Shown: in pieces, positions 1 through 12,157 of the stretch
Layout of the letters: each line of letters opens with the position of its first letter
How positions within the stretch are numbered: position 1 is the stretch's first letter
Assembly (NCBI GenBank): GCA_000711775.1
Contig: ARYC01016927.1
Location: forward strand, 1-64,000
From: Oxytricha trifallax
Taxonomy: Eukaryota; Ciliophora; Spirotrichea; Sporadotrichida; Oxytrichidae
DNA: 64,000 bases
Reading direction: 5' to 3'
Program-made: the position numbers and the translations under genes
Notes under the pieces: generated by a model
The model's input: only the letters and a program-made list of their open reading frames with translations
The model's database searches: none
Told to the model about the DNA's origin: nothing

Positions 1-1297
1 GATATACACAACGATATGCCAAGGTTTTATCTCAAGCATTTAAAGAAAGATGGGAAGTATGTCTGTGAGTTCTGTGAGAAGCCATATTCTCATACTAGAG
101 ACCTCAAAGTGCACTTAAAGGAAAAGCACAATTAAAGTTTTGTCTTTATTCATGAACCTACAGGGAATAGATTCCTCTAAAAGAGAGGATCAAGAAACCT
201 AGTGGAGTCTCTAAGAGTTGAAGTCTAGAAGTAAGTTAAAAATGAAGAAAGCAGTCAAGAACTTTCCAGTCTCTGAGATCAATAAAATCATGGTTAAAAT
301 AGAGGCAATAAAGATTCCTATATTAAAAATCATTGACTTAGATCTTTGCCTTGAAAGCTATCTCACTCTTGAAGATAAAATAGAGAAGAGTGTCATTACA
401 GATGACTAATATGCTTACAAGATATATCCTTTCAATTACTTCCTTGCTGATGACAAGTTCCAAATGGAATTTGCTAATGAATATTATGCTCTTATAAAGG
501 CCAAAGTTAAATGAGTGCAGGCATATCATCTAGCTTGATGCTATATTACTTGGTAAAGATCATGTAGCCTTCAGGCTTCCATTAGTTTAAATGACTTACA
601 GAGAATTCTTATCTGACAATAGATGTTAGAATAAATTAGCTAGATAGTATAGCAGATAGTTGAAGGGATTGAAGAGCTTCACAAGCTAGGTTATGTTCAT
701 AGAGACTTAAAGCCAGAGAACATCATGATGAACTTTCAGCCTCTTAGAGTTTATTTATTGACTTCAACAGAGCTCAAAGACTGCAAACCTCTGCATAAGG
801 AAATGTATACGGCACTCCTGGATATTTCCCAGAGAGAGAGAAGATTAGAGAGATGGAGACACTTAATGGGATATCTGGGCTCTAGCAGAAATAATAATAG
901 AGAGCGACATGCCAAGAAACGATTACTTTAGCTGCAAGGGTGAAAGAGATTCTAAGCAGAGAATCAAACAATATCTCGATAAAAATAAAATAAATGGAGG
1001 TCTCAGAGAACTTGCATACTCAACTATTATCAAGCCAAGCTAAGCGAATTAACAAACAATAGAAACAATCAAACATCAACTTAGAAAGATAAAATTCAGA
1101 GAACTGCCACATGACTCTAAGCTTATGTTTGTGTGAAATATTTTAAAAACTCGCTTGTTATACTCACTTAAAATACTAATATTTAAACATTAAACCCCTA
1201 CATAAACCCTATTAAAACCCTAATAAAGTATGCACTAATAGTCTACTTTTATCAATCAAAAACTCAATCAAACTAATGAAAGGGTTTTGGGGTTTTG
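1..1297 (+). mobile_element. TBE transposon, 3' part only, old copy
   Basis: Right-hand end of a telomere-bearing element (TBE, a Tc1/mariner-like DNA transposon of stichotrich ciliates) that runs off the left edge. It ends in GGGTTTTGGGGTTTTG at about 1282-1297, followed by AAT (1298-1300), which fits the ANT target preference. The inner terminal sequence (about 1191-1290) keeps the AAACCCTATTAAAACCC-like spacing of the two younger copies near 50 and 58 kb but is clearly diverged. Only the zinc-finger/kinase gene is present in the window. The left end, its terminal repeat and the other duplication copy cannot be seen. Confidence 0.85.
33..1135 (+). pseudogene. TBE zinc-finger/kinase (57 kDa) gene remnant
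   Basis: Remnant of the third TBE gene. A C2H2 finger is readable near 57-132 (YVCEFCEKPYSHTRDL followed by HLKEKH), then a region similar to the kinase-like part of the other copies (SYLTLEDKIEKSVITDD, YAYKIYPFNYFLADD), and near 690-725 the catalytic-loop sequence YVHRDLKPENIMMNF. The frame changes several times between these blocks and TGA stops interrupt it, so it is not translatable as one protein. Divergence from the copies at 52.2 and 56.5 kb is much larger than theirs from each other, which points to an older insertion or another TBE subfamily. Confidence 0.7.
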
Positions 1298-1300
1298 AAT

Positions 1301-4049
1301 GGAGCATGTTAAACTTCTAGCGTTTTTCATATTACTTATATCATTCAAAATATAAAATATTAAGAATATTATATTAAAATCATATTAAATGAATATAAAT
1401 TAGTTTTAAGTATCATAAGATATTTAAAATAATTTTTTATATTTAATGAATCATTTTATCTTTATAATTTACCTAAATGTGCGTAAAATGGATTCCTTTT
1501 TTAAATTTGAGTCAAAATCCTTGAAATTTGGAGTTTTAGTTTCTTAAGGTGTAGATTCGAATATATTTAAATATCTGGGAGCTTTCTTTACTCCATCATC
1601 CAAACATATATATCAATTTCTAACAGAAATTAATATGTCGATTTTTATAGTATAATTAAATTTAAATTAAAAAAATCACTCATTCCACCTTATAAATTAT
1701 AATTAATTCTTAAAAAATCTTTAATTTTTTGTCATAATACAAACAAGTGGATTCATCAAGTGATTAGGACTGCTCTTATAAATCGAGATATTCTTTTCTC
1801 TACATTCAGACAGATCGTATATTATAAAGCTTTTATAATTATTACAAGAAAAACAAATTTTAAAATACAATCAAAAATAAACCCTGATTTATAAGTTATA
1901 ATCTAATATAACTATAAACCGTTATAATTTGTAATGTAAAATTCAAAAATTTCTATTAATTAAGAAAATGAATAAATAACTTGATTGTTTAATTTATTCA
2001 CAAAATTAATTGTTTTTATTTTGAGTGTTTTTTTATATAAATGTAGTATTTTTATAATTCTAAGCATGAAAATTATTAAAAAATGTTAATAATTTAGTAA
2101 AACTCCACATTAAATTATAGTGTAGCAATATTAAATTTAACAATGCAAAGTAATTGTATAAAGTAAATTAATAATTAAAAGGTCCAATAAATTTCAAATA
2201 CTAAATCAAGAGAAAATAATGCAGATATCGTATTTTTAAATTAAATATAAGTTAATTTAGTGAGAGCGAGTTTATTATTACAAAATCAATTTCAATAAAT
2301 AATAATAAAAACCCATAGATAAATTAAGAAGCGAGGATTGTAGTTAAGAACAATTTAGATTTAAAATTAATTATTTTTGGCGTAAAATAAAAATTTTTAT
2401 TATTAAAACTATTGTCCTTATTAAATAATCCAATCAGGGTGTGTAAATTTGATTTTAGCATAATTATATTTAATTTCGGCCAATAATATTTAATTTTTAA
2501 TCCAATTGTTTTTCACCCCAATCTTCATGTCTTAAATAATCTATATGGTTTTATGCAAAAATAACTTATTATTTAATTTAACTGTTTTATAATGGAAAAA
2601 AAAATTAATTTTATTTTATTACATAATTATCTATAAATTATAATTACATAATTTATACGACAATTAAGATCATATTAAACTAATGCTTATTTTATCTTAA
2701 TTAATTCACTATTTTTCTTTATTTTAAATTACAATTAATAACATAAGTACTTATAATATTTTACATTATACTTATTTTCAATTCTTTTTATATAATATTA
2801 ATAAATATACTTTGTACATTTCCTCATCATTAAAACTTAAATGCAAATCTTAATATAAAACTTATAATAAAACCTTATTATAAATAAATCTTACTAAAAC
2901 TAAAATTTACAAATATTTAATTAGTTTATAAGTTAAATTGATTTGTAAATTTATATGTAAATGAGGTATGAACAGGAGAACTCTGTTATTAATAATATTA
3001 TTAGTTTTATTATGATGATTTATTAAAGTAGTAAAAACATGTATAATGGGTAAAAATATTAATATATAGAGTATATTGCTCATATCTTTGTGTTTTGCTT
3101 CTAAACTATATAAAAACCAATTAATAAAATATTATAAATAAAATTACTATGTGGAGATGGAAATATTAAACCAATTAATTTGAATTAAAAATAAGTAATT
3201 ATTAAAAAAATTAGCAATAATTTATGTTATTTTTATTCAAAAAGTAATAAATAAACAAGCAAAATTAAAAATTATCTAGAAATAAAATACTAATCTTGAT
3301 TGAAATTCCAAAACTATATATTTTTATTTTATTAAGATCTCTAAATTTATTTTAAATAAAGTAATGGGTTTACAATGATACAAAAAAAAATAAAACTTTT
3401 TGTTTTTAAAATATTTTTTATAAAATAAGTACCCTTATTTCTAAACTAAGAGATTCTTTTTAAAAATAAATCTATTATAATATAAAATTAATTTTATAAT
3501 TTTAAATATGAATTAATGAGATCTGCTGGGAAACCTTCATTGTATAATAATGGATCGACTCGTTTGATATTATATTTTGCATTTTTGGCGCCATCTTTTA
3601 TTCAGAATCACAATTCTGAATTTGAAAATATTTTTAACAATTTTTATATTGTACAGTACTACTCTAAATATTTATTTTTAATGTTTAATGTGTAAATAAT
3701 AATGAAATAATTAGTAATTGCTTAAAGAATAAGCATAAAAATATACAATTGATATAAAATAATAATAAATTTGTAATTATTTATAGTTATTATAAAATTT
3801 AAATTAAAATGAGCTAATAGGGATCACAATATAACATGCCCAATCCATTAATCAAGCACAATCAAATATTGGCCTATGTTAATTAAATATATTTAATTAT
3901 ATCTATCCTAATTATTCTATTAATGATTCAAATTATAAACAATTATAACAAATAATTTGAGAATTTTCTCTCAAAAATAACATAAAATATTTTATTGGAC
4001 CATCTTTATTGTGAATTTTCAATTTCAATTTAAATTTGGATAATATTTT
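1301..4049. other. AT-rich stretch, no gene seen
   Basis: About 2.7 kb of very AT-rich DNA with no convincing reading frame under the ciliate code and no repeat longer than simple A/T runs. It lies between the TBE end and the first recognisable exon of the TFIIF beta gene. A short less AT-rich patch near 3530-3600 could be a small exon or MDS but gives no recognisable protein. It is best read as germline-limited or intergenic sequence. Confidence 0.5.
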
Positions 4050-5222
4050 ACTTCAGAGTGCCCACTTAAATGAGGTACATATTTGAAAACCCAGAAAACC
4101 TGAACAATTAAGACTGTCTTGGCGAGGTCCTAATTAAATAATCAGATCCTTCTGTCTAATATATATGTGGTTATTTGATGTATTTTTATTCATTATTTTT
4201 TGTTAAGAAATTGCGCAATTATAATTATTTACTTTTAAGTCGCACCTGAGATGTTTGTTACACTGCTTAAAAGAAGAAAAGTGGATAATTAAGACAGTGG
4301 GAGCTATGGCAGTAAAAACAGTAGTACGAAGACAGAGTAATTATCTTTTAAGTGCTAGGACATCTCAGATAAAAACGCAATCAGATACATCATGAAAGCT
4401 TATAATAAAAAGTATTTGGTTTATAATTTAAGTCTAAATAGATATTTAACATTTTTATAAGACAGTGGAGTTACCAGAGAATAATAAAACATGAAGTCTT
4501 CATGAAGTAAATTAAAATGATAGATTTATTTAATATTAAAAAATACCATTAATTAGATTAGCAATGATAAAATTTTCATCGAGTCACAATAAAAGATTGA
4601 ACAAAGCAAAATTAAAGGGTAGATTGACTAAGACCCTGCAAATGATACCTCAACAAAAAATTGATGTTATAGAGATTAAGTAAGACACAGTCTCTATCGA
4701 ATCCATCGACAAGCCTCCAGAAGTGTAAAATTTTAATTAAAAATTTTCTTAAAGTGTGTAGGATCTTACACTCAATTAAAGTTTGGAGTAGCTTCATAAT
4801 TATAAAGCTTATAATTAAGTGTTTTTGCAACAGAGCGTCTTTGACATCAGATAGAAACAAGGTACAGGGTAACCTGGCTAGGAAACTATTTTGTCTGGAG
4901 CAGCAGCTTCTTAAAGACAGCAACCCAAGGAAAAGAGATTCGCTATAACATTTCACTTTTCATTTTTATTTAGTGTGAATTAAAAAGACTCGTTTTTCTA
5001 ATCAAATAACCATATAAAAGACTTATATATTCTTTAGCTATGGATTAAGGAGACTTGAAAATGGAGATCTTTGGGTTATTCCAGAAGTATTATCAGTACA
5101 CTCTAGAAGACATCTAAAACATTCTCAATCAGCCAAGAGACCCAGTGAAGAAAGTTCTTGAGGAAATTTGCGAATTGAATAGAAACACCAGATTCTACGA
5201 ATTAAAGAGAAGCTATACATGA
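4050..5222 (+). CDS. GTF2F2: Transcription initiation factor TFIIF, beta subunit (RAP30/Tfg2-like)
   Basis: Small subunit of TFIIF, which binds RNA polymerase II and stabilises the pre-initiation complex. The strongest evidence is the C-terminal winged helix at 5039-5222 (MDQGDLKMEIFGLFQ, then NILNQPRDPVKKVLEEICEL, then FYELKRSYT and TGA), which follows the yeast Tfg2/RAP30 pattern of FKLF...QP..LKE.L..I...YELKPEY. The middle exon (4564-4972) has KGRLTKTLQMIPQQ, matching the family's short beta-strand motif. An upstream exon near 4053-4160 has RVPTQMRYIFENPENLN and CLGEVLIKQ, like the VKVPKYL...GKLRI N-terminal block, and 4235-4506 is also open. A 65-nt GT-AG intron (4973-5037) joins in phase. 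The first codon lies upstream of 4050 and was not found. TAA/TAG are used as Gln throughout. Confidence 0.75.
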
Positions 5223-5538
5223 GAAATAGACTATAAGATCAGCAAAATTTGTTGTATTAATTAAACATAGTCTGATTGAAGACAAATAAATTTATAAATT
5301 TTTTATGAAAATACAAATATTTTATGTATAAATGAAATATGTGGGAGGGGGGTAGGATTATATTTTTAATTTCAGACAACAAGACATTAATTTAATTGAA
5401 AATAAAAAACATTATATATCATCAAACGTAAAAATCTTTATAATTATATCTTTAGTAAATATACCTGAATTATTCTTATACATAAGTACAGTTTATTTTA
5501 ATTATAATAACTTATTAATGAAACTATAATTAATTAGT
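5223..5538. other. Intergenic AT-rich spacer
   Basis: Between the convergent 3' ends of the TFIIF beta gene and the SET-domain gene. It is AT-rich apart from one G-rich run (GGGAGGGGGGTAGG near 5343). No frame or RNA gene is seen. Confidence 0.5.
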
Positions 5539-8500
5539 TCAGTACTTGCATATTTTGGCTAATTCCCCAATGTCTTTAAGATAGTTTCTTAGTTGAAGTC
5601 TTTTATAGTAGTATTGCTCTTCCTCATTGAAATCAGAAGCCATCACCCATGTCTTGCAGCACCCATTAGACTCCATTTCTGTTTTGCTCATGTATAGGTC
5701 TTTGTATTGTTTATATTATTATTATACTATTAATCTATAAAGTTTTAATATTAAATATAAATATAATGGAGAAATCAATAGAAAAATAATAAAAATATAT
5801 GCGTGTATTGTTACTCAGTGAGCATAACCCCAGATAAATGAGCTTCCTTGATGGTTTGAAGTATGTGCAGAATAAATTTGGATAAATCTATATTTGATCT
5901 TATGATTTTCTTCTTCTCTAATCTATAAGACACTCCAAACTTCATCTATAATTAAAGTTATCGTTTTATTCTTATTCTAATAAAAATTCCCACATTTATT
6001 AACATTATAATCATGTAAAATTACTCATAATTTATTATAGTAGGATATATCAGGGTTATTTAGTAACTCCAAATCTTGCTCTAAAGTGCTCTTTTTCTCT
6101 TTGAAATATTTCAGGAATTCCATCAACCCCAGGTACTTCTTGAATATAAAGATTTCATAGTCTATTTCTTTTGGCTTTGTTAATTTATTTATAAATATTA
6201 TACACAATATTCTTTTTACGATATTATAGTATATATATTTATATAAATTTAATTTTTGTCAAGAGCAAACCGCCCTCTTTAGAATGCAAGTGATACTCAT
6301 TGAAATGCTCACTGATTATCATTTAAATTAAAAGTTCTGCGTAAATTTCAAAGAAAAATGCAAAGAATTATTAAGACTATTTTAAAAAAATATTATTCAT
6401 AATTAACTTCTTATATTTCACTGATCTACTTATGTTGATAATAAGTTCTGAAGATAGTTCTCAAGTAGCCCAGTAACACTGAGTTAATTTAATCAAACTT
6501 TAGTCTGATTTCTTCAGAACATAGCACGTCTGTTTCGTTGTCTGGGTGTGGCACCAATTCAGAATAATCATTAATGTTGATCTTTTTTTTATAGTTAAAA
6601 CTTATATTGTTTTAGTTTATTTATTAATCATTGGAGATGTCCTCTGCGATATTTACATTTAACTTGACTTTGAAGATGTGACTATCGTACTTATTGTCTG
6701 GAATGCAGAATCCATAGCTATACATAAAAAATATTGTTACAAAAAAAAATACTTACTTGAGTAAGAGAAAAGCATTGGATCTTTTACCATAGCAGTAGTA
6801 AACCTACTCCCCTTTTTTAATGGTTTTTCTCTCGCAATTCACCAGCACAAAATATGTATCGTCTCTCATTGTCTTGTCATCATTAAATGAAATACGGTAA
6901 TTTACGCATGAAATAATGCATGTAATAAATGTTAATCATACCATGTGAAATCTTCGTCTTCGTAGTTGTAGTCCTCATGATCATCGTCTATGTTGAGAGC
7001 TGTGGGATCTAAGTAAATGTCTTCCAGGTTTTTAGCCAAACTTGCTACTTCTGAGGTTGCTGTGTTTATTTACACTTAATCGCTATCAACTGTGTTCATC
7101 ATTTAATCCTATGCATTATGATTTATCCATAATTCATAAGAAAATGTTAAAAAATAGGAACATATACCTAAAATTAATTGACAATAAAGAACTTAAAGCC
7201 CTTTTTGGGGTTGATGAGGTCTTCAGCCAGTCTGTCTGCACCTATACTCTACCCTAGAGTTTTTATGTCACTGTTTGTCTTCATAATTTACAAACCTTTG
7301 ATATAAAAATTCACTTCATATACTCTATTTTATTATTCTTATATATATTTTAGAGTTTTATCTATATGAAATTAACTAAAAATTCGTTTCACTATTATAA
7401 ATTTACTCATACTTATAAATTAAAATAATAAAGGATTTGTAAATTCCTTCATCAAAATGCCCTCCTTCATCATCCTCGTCTTCCTCCTCAGTATCATTGT
7501 CTTCCTCATATTCCTCATCTACATATGGTAAATCCCATATATGTTTCCCTTCCCTCATCAACTTCTTCAAATTATAATTTTTTCCATTTATTTGATAGTA
7601 ATTCTCTCTATAATTGATGTTAAATTTTTAGATCTCTTATATTATAGCTAAACTAACTCTCTCCGAATTGATCACATACTTGTCTCTATCAAACCTGCCA
7701 GTGATATTCCACTTGGCCTCATTGATCTCCTCCTTGCTGAATATGTCTTTGTAGTTGTTCATGAACTTGTCCTTGGTGAAGTACTTGCTTTTACTGTCCC
7801 CTTGAATCTGCAATGGTCTGCAGATGGTTTCGTTGACCACTGTGATGTGTGAGTGGTTGCAGTTATCTGCCATTGGAATCATGGCTGTGGTTGGGAGACC
7901 CCACCCGAAACACCTGGAGCAGACTTAGGCGAAAATACGCATAAAGAGATGTTTATCGATAAGAGCGGAGGAGAAATGCTGGGGATAGTGAAGTAGCAGG
8001 AGTTCGATTTCTTTCCATTCTATCTCTATGTCTCTCTTGTAACTCTTGGTCTCGTAAGCCAGTTCTTGATCGTCTATTGCCTTTAAAAATCGATAAAATT
8101 ACAAGGGGTCTTATATAAGCTTATAATCCTTTAGGTCATAAGATTCTATAAAATAAATTTAACGCCTCAATATCAGATTTGCTCCAATTACAGAAGAATT
8201 CTACGTCTGGGAGGAGATTCAAATATGGAAACCAAAATGACTCCAAACCCTTTTGATATTCATATAACATAAACACAGTGAGCGTTAATTACTCAAAATC
8301 TTCATGTTATTATTAATAAATCTAAAAATTAACCACATTTTTCTCCTGTTAAGATAATAAAGAACAACAGTTTTTATTTAATTATTTTTTATGTTCTTTA
8401 GTAAAGATCTGCTTGTTTTCCTTGAATACATGCCCAATAATAGGATGATTATGTGCTAATTCCATTGTAATGAGAAGTTTAAATGGAACATATAAAAATG

Positions 8501-8753
8501 CTTCTCTGTGCTCAATATCCTCTCTCGCTCATTTCATATAATATAATACAAATAAATTCTACAATAAAACTAAGCATTCAGTAATTTAAAATATTTTAAC
8601 TCTGACACCCACTAAGCCATGATCAAACATAGCGGGATACTCTAATTTAGGTATTTTGACACCGTTTTTAAGGCACCAATCCATGAATATCTCATATTTC
8701 TGGGGTTAATGATCTAAATACACTTAATGCAGCTCTGGTAACTTTGCCTCCAT
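5539..8753 (-). CDS. SET-domain lysine methyltransferase, SETD3/Rubisco-LSMT-like
   Basis: Protein lysine (or histidine) methyltransferase of the SETD3/RKM/Rubisco-LSMT group. Read on the minus strand from ATG at 8751-8753 (MEAKLPELHQVYLDHQP) to TGA at 5539-5541, in about ten exons or MDSs with the family's motifs in order: MDWCLKNGVKIPKLEYPA (8.6 kb), VPFKLLITMELAHNHPIIGH (8.43 kb), ESFWFPYLNLLPDVEFF (8.22 kb), CSRCFGWGLPTTAMIPMADN then CNHSHI (7.9 kb), YYCYGKRSNAFLLLK (6.78 kb) and YGFCIPDN (6.7 kb). CNHS and the YG pair form the S-adenosylmethionine site. A C-terminal helical region (6.5-5.54 kb) fits the LSMT substrate-binding domain. An acidic insert (EEYEEDNDTEEEDEDDEGG, 7.5 kb) sits inside the SET domain. 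Segments lie in linear order, so the gene is not scrambled. Internal boundaries are approximate. Confidence 0.85.
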
Positions 8754-8988
8754 ATTGGAACTAATTTATTGTTTTGTATTTTCAAATTTAATATATCAAA
8801 TTAGCATTATAAATAGTGAATTATTTTATTATTCTCCTAAGAATATACATGGAAATAATGTCTTTAAATACTATATTCATTTTCTATGCATTTTTATATC
8901 TATATAGTTGAATATTTTTAAGGTATATAAATTTTTATAGGCTTTTCATCTTAATTTAACTTTGATTTTTATATATTTAACACTTTTC

Positions 8989-11547
8989 TCAGTTATAGTC
9001 TTCATCGCTTTATTTATCGCTCTGACCATCTGTCTATCCATTTTTTATTCTATTAAAAACGTTAGAATGTATATATAAATTAATTAATGAAATTCAATAA
9101 CCCACCAAGTGTTAAGGAGAATTTCTTGTCTTTGTCAGTTTAGTTATTCCTCTAATTATCATATTCTTACTGGATGGAATCTTAATTGCTATTGCTCTTT
9201 GATTGTTTATTCGACACATTATTTACTTTAGTTTCTTTATTCTCAAGCTTTTTCTTGAGGCTTTTGAAGTTATTGTCTATTTCTGTTTCGTTGTTATTGT
9301 ATAAATAATACTTAAAAGTTATATAAAAAATAACAATATTTTAACAATAAACTAAAATTAATTTTTTGCATATTAATATGAGCAATATCGTTATAGTATG
9401 TATTGATATAAATGTCGTTGTTTTACTCTTTGTCCTACTTTAATTAAGCTTTTGAGTTATGTTTATTGCTGCTGTTTCCCTACATTTTCATAATATTAAA
9501 ACTGTCCTTTTCGTTATTACTAGGTAATTAAATAAATAACTCTATTTTTTAAATTTCTCAAAAAAGTTAATTAAATAAGCTGTAATCAGTAATAAAATTA
9601 GATAAAAATAGTGTTTACAATTTAATGTAAAATTACAAAAAAAATATTAAAAAGTCAAGAATATCATAATTCTGATTTTTATTGGAACTTTTCTATTCCT
9701 CTTAGATGCTAATATAGTTTATGACTTAATTGTTATTTCCTTCATCTTAGTAGCTACTTGTGGCATTTGTATTGTATTTCTATTGTTTTTATTGTTAGTT
9801 TTTACCACTATTTCCATGATTTAATATGAAATTTATATTAAAAAAGTATATATAATATTTAATATTTATTCTGATTAGAGGAGCTATCTAGTTTATTTAA
9901 TTTATTGGAGAAGTATTCAATGACACTGTCCTCCTCAGCATGTTGATCAGATTAATAATTATTAAAATAAACATTATTATTTTATCAGCATCGTCATCTG
10001 CTACTATTTCTATAGTTTTCTTACTCCACTATTAAGCTCTTTTGTTGTTACTTCCTGAATTGTCTCCACCGTTTCTATTATTATTAAGACAGTTTTATGA
10101 TCATTTTATTCAAATATAAGTATGAAAGTATACTCATTTTATGTAAAATCTTTAATTATATACTTCTATAATACTGTAAATTTGAGGTGTGTTTCTCATT
10201 TCAATGTTTCTATTGCTGTTATCTGTGCTTGCTATTTCTTTCTTTGATTTGCTATCATAAAAATAGAAGTCAAATTAACTGTATATTTAAAAAATATGTA
10301 TATAAGTATAAATCAATTTCAAAAATTAATTACAACAATATTTGATGTTATACTTTTGAGCATGTGTTTATCAAGCATTACAACTTAATTAAACTTTTGT
10401 GATTTATCATCGTCATCCTATATAAAAGATGCTTCCTCAATGTCTTAGTTAAAAATTAGATAAAAAAATGAATCAATCATAAATGGGAAAAAAGTGTAAA
10501 GACTATGAACAAAGCTCTATCATATTCATTATATAGTTAAACTTATGGATATCATGTGAAGGAGCAAATATGTCAGAGTCATCCATTCCTTTCACCTGCA
10601 TATTCCCATCTTACTTAATTTCCTCATCGTCATCGTCAAAACCATTCCTCACATCAGAGTGCTTATTATCCCTAAGAATAATTATTCACATAATTGAATT
10701 GTTATTCATTATTAATTAATCGCTTTTTTAGCAATACTTCTCTTGTTGATCTTCGTGTTATCTTGATTATTATTCTAATTCCTGATGGTATTAGCCCCAC
10801 TTTGCATCAACTGCATGGCACTTGGTATATCAGTCTTATCAGTTTTATCCAATTCTGGCATCCTGCTCAGCATATTCTACTGCTGCATCTTGTCCTTAGT
10901 GACCTACTTATGTAGTTGCTTGTTCGCTTTCTTGTTGGTGTGCTGTGATTGAAATTGCTGTAACTAGTCATTCACGGTAACTTTATCATCGTTTAAATTG
11001 GGGATGTGGTGGTCATTGTTGCTGTTGTAGTTTGAATTTTGACCGTGGTTTAGGTGGACTGTGCTGTTCAGGGATTCCGCCTTGAGGTTGTGCAGGTTGT
11101 CCGAGAATCTGCCGTTGTCCTAGTTATTGTCTGGGTTTTGTGATCTTCCACTGCTCTCATTCAGTCTATTAATGTAATCAATATATACATAATACTATTG
11201 ACATTCTTGAAAAGCTATTCATTCATCATTATATCTCTATAGAAACTCTCCTTCTGAAGTGGGTGACTCTTTACATCATCATTTTCTTCACTCTCTTCTT
11301 CATCCTCTTCATCTTCGTTTTCTTCATCTTCATCTCCATACTCTTCTATTTCATCGCCATTGATCTCATTGAAGCTTTTGTTCATTTATTGATTGTTTGC
11401 GCCTATCTTTGAACTCATTTGATCCTAGGAGTTTACATTTAGCATGTTCTGGAAAGTACCTTGCTTGCTGATGAACGCGCCTCTGTCATAGTTATTTGAG
11501 CCTGCTAGGTCTTGCATCAGAGAGTGCTAAGATAGTCTTGATTCATC
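8989..11547 (-). CDS. C-terminal MDS group of scrambled RING-CH/FHA gene (Asn/Gln-rich tail)
   Basis: Minus-strand coding sequence in many exons, ending at TGA 8989-8991 (DGQSDKQSDEDYN). It begins in frame at the 8-bp repeat GATGAATC (11540-11547), which also occurs at 39236-39243, and an in-frame TGA lies just upstream on this strand, so the segment has no start of its own. Joined there, the frame runs RIMDESRLSQHSLMQDL. The protein is rich in Asn, Gln, Ser and acid, for example NNYDRGAFISKQGTF, an acidic run EYGDEDEENEDEEDEEES near 11.3 kb, and HGQNSNYNSNNDHH near 11.05 kb. It has no recognisable domain and is probably disordered. Linkage to the RING-CH/FHA gene rests on a short pointer, the kept frame and its place right after three other segments of that gene. 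Confidence 0.6.
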
Positions 11548-11719
11548 AAGATTAATTCAAATGATACAAAAATTATGCTTTGAAAATTCATTAAACTTTT
11601 ATTCAATTTGAAATTTTTCCTGTGTTTAAGTATTAAAATTACGGATTTTATTAATAACTTAATGCTTCTATAAAGATTTGGGGTTTAATTTTTGTAATAG
11701 ATGTCGAATTAATTATTTG

Positions 11720-11787
11720 ATAGTGATCATATTATTCTGAGTTGCTCCCTATACCACATGATAAAAAGCAGCTTTCCATGCAAGTAT
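11720..11787 (-). CDS. Small MDS of scrambled RING-CH/FHA gene (segment 9)
   Basis: A 68-bp minus-strand segment between pointers ATACTTGCATGGAAA (11773-11787, other copy 38988-39002) and TATGATCACTAT (11720-11731, other copy 39110-39121). Joined to both partners it reads without a break: TCMESCFLSCGIGSN, then SEQYDHYRDVKEK. On its own it has no start or stop. It belongs to the region after the FHA core. Confidence 0.8.
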
Positions 11788-11820
11788 TAAATAAATAAAT
11801 TTATGGCTCATATTATTTTG

Positions 11821-11874
11821 AAATTTAGACTCACAGTCTTCAACAAACACTTTTCCTTCTTTGAGCCTAATAGA
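11821..11874 (-). CDS. Small MDS of scrambled RING-CH/FHA gene (segment 7, FHA domain)
   Basis: A 54-bp minus-strand segment between pointers TCTATTAGGCT (11864-11874, other copy 38754-38764) and TGTGAGTCTAAATTT (11821-11835, other copy 38870-38884). It supplies RLKEGKVFVEDCESKF, the strand-turn-strand of an FHA domain, and joins in frame to ISVSRNQASI before it and GTFVKIKGPI after it. That gives the family pattern SR.HA.I...G...V.D..SKFGT.V. Confidence 0.88.
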
Positions 11875-11928
11875 ATTTAAAAAGAAACACATATAATACT
11901 AAAGATTTAAGCTAATATCAAATTAAGA

Positions 11929-12027
11929 ATGTCATTATTTATTCTTCTACCAACATAGAAATCAGGTTTTACAGAGAATACTATGACATGTATTGCTTTA
12001 GAGAGACATTCGATGTCAGATTCAAGT
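11929..12027 (-). CDS. MDS of scrambled RING-CH/FHA gene (segment 5, FHA domain)
   Basis: A 99-bp minus-strand segment between pointers ACTTGAATCTGA (12016-12027, other copy 38665-38676) and AATAATGACAT (11929-11939, other copy 38706-38716). It encodes IECLSKAIHVIVFSVKPDF and YVGRRINND, the first FHA strands with the conserved GR phosphopeptide-binding arginine. Joining gives YLVLESDIECLSK before and RRINNDITVSDISVSR after, a complete FHA core. The copy at 38.7 kb lacks these residues and has about 30 bp of AT-rich DNA in their place. Confidence 0.9.
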
Positions 12028-12157
12028 TTGAATATTTTATGCGTGAATTATATCATTAAAATGGCATTAGCTATTGACCAACCTTCAAATGTTAAGCTTT
12101 TCTTTGTTTTATAAAGCCAGGAATTTTAGAACTTATAAAAATAAGGGAAATCTTATT

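Noticed and set aside
4246-4375. Inverted pair CTGAGATGT / ACATCTCAG near 4.25 and 4.36 kb as an IES hairpin
   Set aside because: Both copies lie in open frame of the TFIIF beta gene region and the match is short and imperfect beyond 9 bp.
4612-4956. 114-residue minus-strand open frame
   Set aside because: Antisense to TFIIF beta coding sequence; composition is that of a shadow.
12060-12110. Minus-strand reading WLYKTKKSLTFEGWSIAN as another RING-CH/FHA segment
   Set aside because: A 6-bp GCTAAT match to 38.57 kb would join in frame, but no upstream pointer partner was found and the RING-to-FHA linker is complete without it.
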